Positions 45,002 through 53,420 of a stretch of DNA of 64,000 nucleotides are shown in pieces. The position numbers and the translations under genes were made by a program. Where the stretch lies: the NCBI GenBank assembly GCA_016290325.1, contig JAEETL010000006.1, positions 42,222 to 106,221 of the forward strand. Reading direction: 5' to 3'. Below the pieces are notes generated by a model. That model saw only the letters and a program-made list of their open reading frames with translations. It did no database searches and was not told the origin of the DNA. The DNA is from Muribaculaceae bacterium (GTDB taxonomy: Bacteria > Bacteroidota > Bacteroidia > Bacteroidales > Muribaculaceae). Positions within the stretch are counted from its first letter, which is position 1. Each line of letters starts with the position of its first letter.

Positions 45002-46999
45002 ATGAAACAAATTCTATATATCACATTGGGATTGGTATTGGCCTCGATGATGATGTCTCTCGCCTCATGCAAGGGACCTCAGCTTAAAGCAGCCGACGAG
45101 GCCTATGACCGCGGTGAGTATTATGACGCCTCGGTCATCTATCGCAAATTATACAACCATTATAACCGCAAGGAAGATAACTGGCTGCGAGGCGAACTGG
45201 CCTACCAGTTGGGCATGTGTCACTTGAAGCTCAACCAGGGCAACCGCGCTATTGCGGCCTTCCAAAACGCTATCCGCTACGAGTATGAAGACTCGACGAC
45301 ACTACTGCGTCTGGCCCAAGCCCAGCAGCGCGAGGGATTATATGCCGCAGCCATCAATAGTTACAACGCCTATCTTGATATGTGCCCCAATGACTGGGAG
45401 GCAAAAGCGGGCATCCGTGGTTGTGAACTGGCACCAAAATGGAAGGAAGAGGGATCCCGATACATTGTCAAGGCTTTTAAGTTTTTAAACTCACGTCGTT
45501 CAGAGTACTGCCCGATGTATCTTGACAAGAACATGGAGTACCTTTATTATACCTCGACTAACGAGAAATCGACAGGTGAAAAACATAGCGAGATCACCGG
45601 CACTAAGAAAGGTGACATCTATTTCATCAAGAAAGACGAGAAGGGCGATTTCACACGCCCTGAGGTCGTTGATGGCGGTCTAAACACCGAACACGACGAG
45701 GGCGCCGCAGCATTCTCGCCCGACGGGTCGACCATGTATCTCGCTCGTGCCGTGCGTCAAGACTGGCCCACCAACGTCGAGATCTACACCAGCACCCGCA
45801 GCGAGGCCAAGTGGGGCGCTCCACAAAGGTTTGAGATCACTGCCGACACATTGAGCAACTACTCTGACCCCTTTGTAAGCCCCGACGGGGAATGGCTATA
45901 TTTCGTCAGCGACATGCCGGGAGGACAGGGCGGAACCGATATCTGGCGCATCAACCTCAAGGATAAACATGGTACCCTAGAGAATCTGGGTCCGCAAATC
46001 AACACCAAGGGCAACGAACGTTTCCCCAACGTGCGCACCGATAGCCTGCTGTATTTCGCCAGCGACGGACATCCAGGCATGGGTGGTTTGGACCTGTTTC
46101 TTGCTACCCTTCAACCCCGTGATGAGAAAGACCGCACGGCTATGGACCGCTGGGTGGTCGAGAACATGGGTGTTCCCATGAACTCGTCGGCCGACGACTT
46201 CGGCATCACCTTTGGCGAGGGCGAGAGCGGTTTCTTCTCCAGTAATCGCGGCGATGCCCGTGGCTATGACCACATCTTCAGCTTTATCAAGCCCGATTTG
46301 CAGATTTGGATCTCAGGCTATGTGGTCGATAAGGACGACGAACCCGTGCCCAACGCGGTTATCCGCATCGTTGGCGATGATGGCAGTAACCAAAAGACCG
46401 CCGCTAAACCTGACGGCTCATTCCGTTTTGACCTGCAGCGGGGTGTGAAATATGCCATGTTGGCCAGCGCCGAGGGCTACCTCAATGCACGCCAGGAATT
46501 TGAGAGCGACACCACCGAGGAAGACGCCGAGTACAACGTCGATTTCATCCTCAACGCAATGTTCAAGGCCAATATCATCGAGAATATCTTCTATGACTTC
46601 GATAAGGCCGTCTTGCGCGATGAGTCTAAACTCGCCCTCGACAGCATGGTCATGCTCTTGAAAGATCACCCCAATATCGTCATTGAGATGGCATCACACA
46701 CCGACCGAGTAGGTAGTGCGAAATACAACCAAGGTTTGTCGCAACGACGCGCACAAAGTGTTGTGGATTATCTGATTGCTAATGGAATACCTCGTGAACG
46801 ACTGAAACCGACTGGATATGGCGAGTCACGTCCTAAAACTGTCACCAAGCGCATCCATAGCCAGTATCCTCAGTTTGAGGAGGGCGTTACGCTCAACGAG
46901 GAATTCATCAAGACGCTGAGCAAGGAGGATCAGCAGGCTGCCGACCAAATTAACCGCCGAACCGAGTTTGAGGTCATTGATACCGATTTCCAATACTGA
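45002..46999 (+). CDS. PorE-like OmpA-family lipoprotein (type IX secretion / peptidoglycan anchoring)
   Basis: 665 aa lipoprotein (lipobox LASC, Cys at about residue 24). Domains in order: TPR repeats (about 30-150), a PD40/beta-propeller region (about 165-430; AAFSPDGSTMYL, FVSPDGEWLYFVSD, YFASDGHPGMGG), a carboxypeptidase regulatory-like domain (about 435-520), and a C-terminal OmpA peptidoglycan-binding domain (about 535-655; FDFDKAVL-type FYDFDKAVLRDES, SHTDRVGSAKYN, TGYGESRP). This is the order described for PorE, which ties the type IX secretion machine to the wall. Two exported proteins in this window carry type IX sorting tails, which fits. ATG 45002 gives the signal peptide; a longer in-frame start exists. 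Confidence 0.87.
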   Translation: MKQILYITLGLVLASMMMSLASCKGPQLKAADEAYDRGEYYDASVIYRKLYNHYNRKEDNWLRGELAYQLGMCHLKLNQGNRAIAAFQNAIRYEYEDSTTLLRLAQAQQREGLYAAAINSYNAYLDMCPNDWEAKAGIRGCELAPKWKEEGSRYIVKAFKFLNSRRSEYCPMYLDKNMEYLYYTSTNEKSTGEKHSEITGTKKGDIYFIKKDEKGDFTRPEVVDGGLNTEHDEGAAAFSPDGSTMYLARAVRQDWPTNVEIYTSTRSEAKWGAPQRFEITADTLSNYSDPFVSPDGEWLYFVSDMPGGQGGTDIWRINLKDKHGTLENLGPQINTKGNERFPNVRTDSLLYFASDGHPGMGGLDLFLATLQPRDEKDRTAMDRWVVENMGVPMNSSADDFGITFGEGESGFFSSNRGDARGYDHIFSFIKPDLQIWISGYVVDKDDEPVPNAVIRIVGDDGSNQKTAAKPDGSFRFDLQRGVKYAMLASAEGYLNARQEFESDTTEEDAEYNVDFILNAMFKANIIENIFYDFDKAVLRDESKLALDSMVMLLKDHPNIVIEMASHTDRVGSAKYNQGLSQRRAQSVVDYLIANGIPRERLKPTGYGESRPKTVTKRIHSQYPQFEEGVTLNEEFIKTLSKEDQQAADQINRRTEFEVIDTDFQY

Positions 47000-47007
47000 T
47001 CAAATAA

Positions 47008-47031
47008 AAACCGCCTCACGAGAGGCGGTTT
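47008..47031. terminator. Bidirectional terminator after the PorE-like gene
   Basis: ACCGCCTC-ACGA-GAGGCGGT stem with AAAA on the left and TTTT on the right, 8 bp past the stop; it works in both directions. Confidence 0.88.
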
Positions 47032-47042
47032 TATTATACCAT

Positions 47043-47091
47043 AAGCTTTAACCCTAAAGCCCTTAATGGCCCTAAAGCCCCTAAAAAACTA
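47043..47091 (-). repeat. Heptamer array after the UDP-sugar dehydrogenase stop codon
   Basis: On the minus strand the units TTTTTAGG, GGCTTTAGG, GGGCTTTAGG begin a few bases after the TAG at 47094. Units are less regular than elsewhere but share the TTTAGG core and orientation. Confidence 0.55.
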
Positions 47092-47093
47092 TC

Positions 47094-48410
47094 CTATCGT
47101 CCGATGCAGTAATAAGTGAAGCCCATGTCTTCAAGCTCGGCGCCATCATAAACGTTGCGGCCATCGATAATCAGTGGCGTCTTCATCAGCTTCTTGACAT
47201 CATGCCAAGCGGGAATACGGAACTGGCGCCACTCGGTAAGCAGCAACACAGCATCAGCGCCCTTTACCGCGTCATACATGTCCAAACCACAATACACGTT
47301 GCTCCAACGGCGCTTTGTGGCATTCATCGCTACGGGGTCATATACCCTGACGTTGCAGCCGGCATCCATGAGCAAATTGATGGTATCAATTGCTGGCGCG
47401 GCAGTCATATCATCAGTCTCGGGCTTGAAACTCAGACCCCACAGGGCTACCGTCTTACCAGCAAGATCTCCCTTGAAATAATTGTACAATTTCTTGAAAA
47501 GGATGCGTTTCTGACGGTTATTGACATTCTCAACAGCCTTGAGAATCTCCATGTCAAAATTGTGCTCACTGCCTATCTTAATCAGGTCGTTAATGTCCTG
47601 AGGAAACAGCGTACCGCCGTAACCGCAGCCCGGGAAAATGTATTTGGGACCAATGCGGCTGTCGCTACCCACACCATGGCGAACGATGTTAATGTCAGCA
47701 CCCACAATTTCGCACAAGTTGGCAATCTCGTTCATGAAGCTCACACGAGTGGCAAGCATCGATGTAGCGGCATACTTGATCATCTCGGCGGTGCGGGTAT
47801 CGGTATAAATGACTGTGCGGTTATTGTGCATGAGGATTGTACGGTACAGGCGCTCCATTGCCTGGCGGGCACTGACGGTTTCGGTACCGATAACAATGCG
47901 GTCGGGTTTCATGAAATCCTTGATGCCGTTGCCCTCGGTGAGGAAATCAGGATTGCTGGCCACATCAAATTTGATGTTCCGGGCGCCTCGCTCTTCCAGC
48001 GTCTCGTTAATGATTTTTGTCACATGCTGGGCTGTGCCCACGGGTACCGTCGACTTGATGACAAAAACGCTGTAGCGCGTGATGTTCTCGCCAAAATCCT
48101 TCGCGATTTCAAGAATGGGGCCCAAATCGGTGGAACCATCCTCGCTTGCAGTAGTATCGATGGCACAGAAGACAAAGTCCTGGTCAATAAAGCCCTTCTT
48201 ATAATCACTAGAAAACGTGAGCCGTTTGTCATTGACATTACGGTTAATCATATTGTCCAAGCCGGGCTCATAAATGGGTATCGCGCCATAGACCAGTCGA
48301 TTAATCTTTTGGCTGTCACGATCTACACAGGTCACGTTTACCCCAAGGTCGGCAAAGCATGTGCCGCTCACCAGACCCACATATCCTGTTCCTACTATTG
48401 AAATGTTCAT
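47094..48410 (-). CDS. UDP-glucose/UDP-sugar 6-dehydrogenase homologue with altered catalytic residues
   Basis: 437 aa, normal length for the UDP-glucose/UDP-ManNAc dehydrogenase family, which oxidises a nucleotide sugar at C6 in two NAD-dependent steps. The NAD site GTGYVG (7-12), TVPVGT near 121-126, FLTEGNG near 157-162 and Lys212 in MIKYAA are kept. However, the catalytic Cys of the GG-x-C-FPKD motif is replaced: the segment is GCGYGGTLFPQD (261-272) with Leu268 at the Cys position and Gln271 for Lys. The Asn normally four residues after the Lys is Thr216. It may be inactive, stop at the aldehyde, or use other chemistry. ATG 48410 is preferred over a start 17 codons upstream because the promoter lies between them. 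Confidence 0.85.
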   Translation of the reverse strand: MNISIVGTGYVGLVSGTCFADLGVNVTCVDRDSQKINRLVYGAIPIYEPGLDNMINRNVNDKRLTFSSDYKKGFIDQDFVFCAIDTTASEDGSTDLGPILEIAKDFGENITRYSVFVIKSTVPVGTAQHVTKIINETLEERGARNIKFDVASNPDFLTEGNGIKDFMKPDRIVIGTETVSARQAMERLYRTILMHNNRTVIYTDTRTAEMIKYAATSMLATRVSFMNEIANLCEIVGADINIVRHGVGSDSRIGPKYIFPGCGYGGTLFPQDINDLIKIGSEHNFDMEILKAVENVNNRQKRILFKKLYNYFKGDLAGKTVALWGLSFKPETDDMTAAPAIDTINLLMDAGCNVRVYDPVAMNATKRRWSNVYCGLDMYDAVKGADAVLLLTEWRQFRIPAWHDVKKLMKTPLIIDGRNVYDGAELEDMGFTYYCIGR

Positions 48411-48458
48411 AGCACGTTTTCTCTTAGTCTTATCAGGTTTACTATTGTATTTAATTTG

Positions 48459-48466
48459 CAAATATA
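48459..48466 (-). promoter_or_regulatory. -7 promoter box of the UDP-sugar dehydrogenase gene
   Basis: TATATTTG on the minus strand, 48 bp before ATG 48410 and overlapping the longer in-frame start at 48461. Confidence 0.55.
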
Positions 48467-48487
48467 CTAAGATTTATTAGAAATTTC

Positions 48488-48518
48488 TTGCGTTTTCCAT
48501 TAAAAATTGCTAAGTTTG
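48488..48518 (+). promoter_or_regulatory. Promoter of the aquaporin gene
   Basis: TTG (48488-48490), 20-bp spacer, TAAGTTTG (48511-48518). The ATG is 75 bp downstream, leaving a leader with no obvious structure. Confidence 0.7.
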
Positions 48519-48593
48519 CCCTTCATAATTAACAACCCGATAGCAAAGTAATTGAATTTAACCCGTTTAACCATAATAATCATTAATTAAACT

Positions 48594-49286
48594 ATGAAAA
48601 AGTATTTAGCTGAATTAGTTGGTACATTTGTACTCACGTTTTTAGGCTGCGGCGCAGCAGTCGCTCTCGGATGTGGTGCTGACACTGCATCAGTTGTCGG
48701 TACAGCCTTTGCTTTTGGTTTGGCTGTTGTCGCTATGGCCTATACCATTGGCGGTATCAGTGGTTGCCACATCAATCCCGCCATTTCGCTGGGTTGCTTC
48801 TTGAGTGGCCGCATGACTGCTAAGGATTGTGGCATGTATATTGTTTTCCAGGTGATTGGTGCTATCCTTGCCGCAGCAGTGCTGGCTGGTATTGTGGGCA
48901 CTGCTCCCGCCGAGGCCATCATCACCACCAAGACCGGTGCTAACGCATGTGCCTTTGGCGTGACCAACGGCCTGATTGTTGAGATTGTGCTCACCATGCT
49001 CTTTGTACTTGTGGTCCTGGGCGCTACTTCCAAGACCAATGGTGCTACCAATAACTTCGCGGGACTGGCCATCGGTTTGTCGCTCATCCTGATTCACTTG
49101 GTAGGTATCCACTTCACTGGCACCTCGGTGAACCCCGCCCGTTCAATCGGCCCGGCTTTGTTCGAGGGTGGACAAGCTCTGTCCGATCTTTGGGTATTCA
49201 TCGTCGGCCCGTTCGTAGGTGGTGCTTTGGCTGCATGCATCTGGAAAATCATCGGCTGCGATTGCTGCAAGAAAACTGAGGACTAA
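48594..49286 (+). CDS. Aquaporin Z-like channel (MIP family)
   Basis: 230 aa with six membrane helices and the two half-helix NPA motifs, HINPAIS near residue 59 and SVNPARS near residue 178. The residues before the second NPA (HFTGTSVNPARS) and the Arg after it are those of water-selective aquaporins, so this is probably AqpZ-like rather than a glycerol facilitator; no glycerol genes are nearby. The C-terminus has CDCC, unusual for the family. It is followed 47 bp later by a DUF4332 gene and then a shared terminator, forming a two-gene unit. Confidence 0.94.
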   Translation: MKKYLAELVGTFVLTFLGCGAAVALGCGADTASVVGTAFAFGLAVVAMAYTIGGISGCHINPAISLGCFLSGRMTAKDCGMYIVFQVIGAILAAAVLAGIVGTAPAEAIITTKTGANACAFGVTNGLIVEIVLTMLFVLVVLGATSKTNGATNNFAGLAIGLSLILIHLVGIHFTGTSVNPARSIGPALFEGGQALSDLWVFIVGPFVGGALAACIWKIIGCDCCKKTED

Positions 49287-49333
49287 TTCCCGACAAGAAA
49301 CTTATTCATTTATTTAATAATAACTTTTATCTT

Positions 49334-49741
49334 ATGAATTACAAAATTATTGACATCGAGGGTATAGGAGAAGTGTATGCTCCCAAATTGATCGCTGAGG
49401 GCATTGAGACCGTTGAGCAGCTGCTTGACGCTTGCTCAGGTCCTAGTGGACGCAAAATCATCGCTGAGAAAACCGGCATCAGTGAGAAACTGATCCTCAA
49501 GTGGACCAACCATGCCGACCTGTTCCGCATCAATGGCATTGGCCCGCAATTCGCCGAACTGCTCGAGGCAGCAGGCGTTGACACCGTGAAGGAACTGCGC
49601 CACCGCGTGGCAGCTAACCTGGCTGCTAAGGTGGCTGAAATCAACGAGGAGAAGCACCTGTGTGGCCGCGTTCCCGTCGAGAGCGAGATTCAGCGCATGA
49701 TCGACCAGGCCAAGGAGCTTGAGCCCCGCATGACCTACTAA
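49334..49741 (+). CDS. DUF4332 helix-hairpin-helix protein
   Basis: 135 aa, cytoplasmic, helical. It contains two helix-hairpin-helix-like segments (IEGIGEVYAPKLIAEGI near 8-24 and INGIGPQFAELLEAAGV near 66-82), the DUF4332 pattern. Such proteins are small, often fused to or near nucleic-acid enzymes, but the role is unknown; DNA binding is inferred from the fold. It lies in the same transcript as aquaporin, an odd pairing with no obvious functional link, and is followed by a strong terminator. Confidence 0.88.
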   Translation: MNYKIIDIEGIGEVYAPKLIAEGIETVEQLLDACSGPSGRKIIAEKTGISEKLILKWTNHADLFRINGIGPQFAELLEAAGVDTVKELRHRVAANLAAKVAEINEEKHLCGRVPVESEIQRMIDQAKELEPRMTY

Positions 49742-49768
49742 GATCTGGAACCTTATTTGATCTTACTA

Positions 49769-49808
49769 CTTGGAGTTCTCGGAGTTTTCTGAGAACTCCG
49801 AGCTTTTT
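49769..49808 (+). terminator. Terminator of the aquaporin-DUF4332 unit
   Basis: Stem CTTGGAGTTCTC with GAGAACTCCGAG (49769-49802) and TTTTT. The T run overlaps the end of the convergent ansA gene. Confidence 0.88.
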
Positions 49809-50850
49809 ATGGGATGGTAACCTCACCGCAGAGGTCACTGGCCATGTATTTCTTCACCATGCCAGGAGTGTAGCCTTGTCCAAAAAGGAACATCAGTTTA
49901 GTCACCGCGGCCTCGCTGGTAATGTCATAGCCGCTGATGACGCCCGCGTCAAGAAGAGTTTTGCCTGTCTCATAAAGAGAACAGTTCACACCACCATTGA
50001 CACACTGGGTCACGTTGACGATGACCACGCCGCGGTCAACAGCTTCCTTGATACACTTGATGAACCAGGGATGGTTGGGCGTATTGCCAGCGCCATAGGT
50101 CTTCAAGACGATGCCCTTGATGCCTGGGGTGTGTAGCAAGTAGTCAAGAGTTTGCTCGGTCATGCCCGGATTGAGCTCGAGGAACATGACATTGCAATCC
50201 ATGTCGGTGCACACTTTCAGCGGTCTGGGAGGTACTTGGCGCAGGTAAGGGGTATTGTACTCGATATCCAGACCGATTTCGGCCAATTCGGGATAGTTGA
50301 AACTCTTGAACGCGTTAAAGTTGTCGGCACTCATTTTAGTGGCTCGGTTTCCACGCCACAGGTAGTTCTCGAATAAAATGGCTACTTCCTGGACACGGGG
50401 ACGTCCTTTCTCATCGATGGCTGCCGCTACCTGCAAGGCGGTGATGAGGTTTTCCTCACCGTCGGTGCGCACCTCGCCAATGGGCAACTGAGAACCGGTG
50501 ATGATGACTGGCTTGCTCAGGTTCTCGAGCATAAAACTCAGTGCTGAGGCCGTGAAGGCCATCGTGTCGGTACCATGCAACACGACAAAACCGTCAAAAC
50601 GGTCATAGTTTTCCTCAATCGCCAGCGCGATGTCCCGCCAATGGGTGGGATCCATATTGGAACTGTCGATGGGAGGATTGAACTGGATATTGTCAATGTC
50701 ATAATGCAGTTTCTTGACCTTAGGCACATTATCCATCAGGTGCGAAAAGTCAAACGGCTGCAAGGCATGGGTCTCGGGGTTCTCGATCATGCCAATCGTG
50801 CCGCCGGTATAGATAATGAGTATCTTGGGTTGATGGTTACTGGTTTTCAT
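49807..50850 (-). CDS. ansA: Type I L-asparaginase
   Basis: 347 aa. Hydrolyses L-asparagine to aspartate and ammonia. The first catalytic Thr lies in YTGGTIGM (Thr15-Thr18 region) and the second in HGTDTMAF (about residue 92). No signal peptide, so it is the cytoplasmic type I enzyme (normal length ~340). It is the last gene of a leftward run that starts with the GSCFA gene; the gap to the esterase upstream is 22 bp. There is no clear hairpin of its own on this strand. Confidence 0.95.
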   Translation of the reverse strand: MKTSNHQPKILIIYTGGTIGMIENPETHALQPFDFSHLMDNVPKVKKLHYDIDNIQFNPPIDSSNMDPTHWRDIALAIEENYDRFDGFVVLHGTDTMAFTASALSFMLENLSKPVIITGSQLPIGEVRTDGEENLITALQVAAAIDEKGRPRVQEVAILFENYLWRGNRATKMSADNFNAFKSFNYPELAEIGLDIEYNTPYLRQVPPRPLKVCTDMDCNVMFLELNPGMTEQTLDYLLHTPGIKGIVLKTYGAGNTPNHPWFIKCIKEAVDRGVVIVNVTQCVNGGVNCSLYETGKTLLDAGVISGYDITSEAAVTKLMFLFGQGYTPGMVKKYMASDLCGEVTIP

Positions 50851-50872
50851 CGTGGTTAGTAAAAGTAACGGG

Positions 50873-51787
50873 TTAATTATTCATCAGTTCTAAACCTCGG
50901 TCAAATGCCTTCTTAAAGAAGACCATGTGGTAATCCAGGGAGTTCACCCAGTAATCCCAACTGTGACGGCCAGGACGCACGGTGAAATCATGATCGATGC
51001 CTGCGGCCACAAGCTGCTCGTGCAAGGCGATATTGTTCTTGATGAAGATGTCGTTCAAGCCATCGTCAATGATGATATTCTGGGCAGGCGTAAGCGTGGA
51101 GTTCTTGAGGCGGTCCACTTGATTGCACACCGCGTGGTCGCGCCAACGCTGCGGGTTGGCCGCCTGCTCACCTAGGCGGTCCTTGATGTGCCAGCTGTCA
51201 GGGAACTGCGTGATGTCCATGTTGCCGCTCATGCTACCGCAAGACCAGAACACGTCAGGATGTCGCCATGCTAGGAACAAAGCACCATGTCCTCCCATGC
51301 TCAGGCCAGTGATGGCGCGCATGTAGCGGTTAGCATAAGTGCGGTAGTGGCTGTCGATATACTCTACAAGTTCCTTGCTCACATAGGTCTCGAACTGCAT
51401 CGTCGGGTCAATAGGTGAGTCAAAATACCAACTATCCTGGCCGTCGGGGCACACGATAATCACTCCAAACTCGTTAGCCAGCAGGTTGAGGTCGGTTTTT
51501 TTAGGCCAGTCACTATAGCAGCCATAGGCACCATGCAACAGGTAAAGCACCGGGTAACGTGTAGCTTGAGCGTCATTAAAATAGATGTACTCCATGGGCA
51601 CAATAACAACATTCTTGATGCTACGGCCCATGGCCTCACTCATTACCTCGACAGTATCGGCTTGAAGCTGTGTGGCCGACGGTTGATCGGGTGTAACGGG
51701 CGAGAGTGTACGATGAGCACATGCGCTAGTCACCATGAGCAACATAACGGTAAGTAGCATAATCGGTTTCAGCGACACCTGTTTCAT
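50873..51787 (-). CDS. Exported esterase D-family alpha/beta hydrolase
   Basis: 304 aa with a signal peptide and possible lipobox (SACA, about residue 23). The PF00756-type esterase fold shows YPVLYLLHGAYG (oxyanion region, about 78-89), the nucleophile elbow GLSMGG (about 160-165), and a C-terminal GRHSWDYW with the catalytic His. The substrate may be a carbohydrate ester (acetyl or feruloyl esters) or formylglutathione-like; the signal peptide favours an extracellular carbohydrate ester. The ATG overlaps the tadA stop by 4 bp, so the two are coupled. Confidence 0.87.
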   Translation of the reverse strand: MKQVSLKPIMLLTVMLLMVTSACAHRTLSPVTPDQPSATQLQADTVEVMSEAMGRSIKNVVIVPMEYIYFNDAQATRYPVLYLLHGAYGCYSDWPKKTDLNLLANEFGVIIVCPDGQDSWYFDSPIDPTMQFETYVSKELVEYIDSHYRTYANRYMRAITGLSMGGHGALFLAWRHPDVFWSCGSMSGNMDITQFPDSWHIKDRLGEQAANPQRWRDHAVCNQVDRLKNSTLTPAQNIIIDDGLNDIFIKNNIALHEQLVAAGIDHDFTVRPGRHSWDYWVNSLDYHMVFFKKAFDRGLELMNN

Positions 51788-52251
51788 TTCTCCTTAATTT
51801 TGATTGGTCGTTTTTTCTTGAAAAAGTCGGTCATCAGTTGGCCGCATTCATCAGCCAGCACGCCACCCGTGACCACTGTCTTGGGGTGGAACGGTGCCTC
51901 ACACTTGGTGTGGTAGCCACGTTTATCATCGCTCGCACCATACACGATGCGTGCAATCTGGCTCCAGGCCAGCGCTCCGGCACACATCAGGCATGGCTCA
52001 ACTGTCACATATAGCGTGCAGTCGGTCAAGTACTTGCCGCCCAAAGTCGTAGCGGCTGCGGTAATCGCCTGCATCTCGGCATGAGCAGTGACGTCGATTA
52101 ATGCCTCGGTCAAGTTATGTCCTCGCCCGATCACGCGCCCCTTGCTCACGATGACGGCCCCGATGGGCACCTCGTCGCGCTCTTTGGCCTTATGGGCCTC
52201 ATCAAGCGCCATGCGCATGTACTTGATATCGATGTCCTCGGTCTTCAGCAT
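51784..52251 (-). CDS. tadA: tRNA-specific adenosine deaminase
   Basis: 155 aa zinc deaminase that converts A34 to inosine in tRNA-Arg(ACG). Zinc ligands and catalytic Glu are in HAEMQA and PCLMCAGA; the VPIGAVIV strand and GHN after it are typical of TadA. The frame is open 48 codons further upstream across the end of the LRR gene, but ATG 52251 gives the standard N-terminus and leaves a 4-bp gap to that gene. Other nucleoside deaminases share the motifs, so TadA is likely rather than certain. Confidence 0.93.
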   Translation of the reverse strand: MLKTEDIDIKYMRMALDEAHKAKERDEVPIGAVIVSKGRVIGRGHNLTEALIDVTAHAEMQAITAAATTLGGKYLTDCTLYVTVEPCLMCAGALAWSQIARIVYGASDDKRGYHTKCEAPFHPKTVVTGGVLADECGQLMTDFFKKKRPIKIKEK

Positions 52252-52255
52252 CAGT

Positions 52256-53419
52256 TCAAAGTAACACTTTACGGACCGTGTTGCCCACGCGCACGATGTA
52301 AATGCGCTGGCCGGGCAGGCTGATCCAGTTATTGACTGCGTAACGGCTATACCACTCACGCCCATACATATCATAGACGTACATCCGTAATCCATTGGTA
52401 TAACCGTTGATATAAATCATGCCATCAAAACCGATAATCTTAAACTCGGGTTCGGCATCGTCAACCACATCCTCGATGGCTGCAGGCTCGGTCTGTGCCA
52501 CGAGTTCCAAGTCCTCCTCATCATACATCAACGTGGTGGGTACGACCAAGTACTCCTCACTGGGTGCTCCAGCAGGCAAATAATAGCGGTCTGCTGCCGT
52601 AACGGCAGTGAGATAGCCGTCAGGACCATAAATCTTGTAAGCCAAGTTATTGCCCAAATTCAGGGCAATCCAATTCCCGCCGATACGCTCTTGCTGCATC
52701 GTCGGCAACACGGCCAAACCTTCGTCTATCCATAACGAGAACAGTTCATCATCTCCCCACAGGTCATCGTTCTGGTAGCGGCGGGACGTCGCTACATCGG
52801 GCAACATCACGTGCACGCCACTAACGCCTTCAAAAATCTCATCGCCCAGCATCAATGGCGGTACCGAAGCATCACAATAAACCTCTTTCAGGCTAGTGCA
52901 ATAACTAAAAGCATTCTCGTCGATCGTTTTCAATGTCATGGGCAAGAAGATGGTGCGCAGCTGTGAGCAATCTTCAAATGCGCCCTTCTCAATATCGGTG
53001 ACACCCTCGGGCAGCACCACATTGGCCACAGCAGTGCCCGCCAGCATATACCTGCTCACGGCGGTCAACCCCAACGGCAGGGTGATATTGGCCAAATCCT
53101 CGGCATCGGCAAACGCTGCCTCGCCAATCATGGTGACGCTATTGGGAATCTGGATTTGTGTGACACCAGACTGCCAAAAAGCTCTGGGAGCAATGGCTGC
53201 GACCTCATAGTTCACGCCATCGCAATAAACCCGTTCGGGCAGGATGATGCAACCCTCGTAGTGGTTCACGCCATCATAAAATGCGGGAGCGACAGCGACC
53301 TGTGTGTCACTAATGATATTGTAGTATATGCCATTGGCCTCGATGTCCTGGGCTCGCATCCACATGGCGCAACCCATCATCAAGGCAATGACAGCCAATA
53401 TGTTGAATCGATATCTCAT
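52256..53419 (-). CDS. Secreted BspA-like leucine-rich-repeat protein with type IX sorting tail
   Basis: 387 aa: a signal peptide (about 1-24), then LRR_5-type repeats (about 75-200; IQIPNSVTMIGEAAFAD, VVLPEGVTDIEKGAFED, FLPMTLKTIDENAFSYC) and a beta-rich middle. The C-terminal ~45 residues have the type-A sorting signal pattern (MYVYDMYGREW..., then LPGQRIYIVRVGN and a basic end), indicating export through the type IX system. Possible adhesin or binding protein. It sits oddly between murF-alr (1-bp gap) and tadA in a housekeeping operon. Confidence 0.88.
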   Translation of the reverse strand: MRYRFNILAVIALMMGCAMWMRAQDIEANGIYYNIISDTQVAVAPAFYDGVNHYEGCIILPERVYCDGVNYEVAAIAPRAFWQSGVTQIQIPNSVTMIGEAAFADAEDLANITLPLGLTAVSRYMLAGTAVANVVLPEGVTDIEKGAFEDCSQLRTIFLPMTLKTIDENAFSYCTSLKEVYCDASVPPLMLGDEIFEGVSGVHVMLPDVATSRRYQNDDLWGDDELFSLWIDEGLAVLPTMQQERIGGNWIALNLGNNLAYKIYGPDGYLTAVTAADRYYLPAGAPSEEYLVVPTTLMYDEEDLELVAQTEPAAIEDVVDDAEPEFKIIGFDGMIYINGYTNGLRMYVYDMYGREWYSRYAVNNWISLPGQRIYIVRVGNTVRKVLL

Positions 53420-53420
53420 C

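Noticed and set aside
47202..48401. 399-codon + strand frame antisense to the UDP-sugar dehydrogenase gene
   Set aside because: Shadow frame; the minus-strand protein aligns with a known family over its full length.
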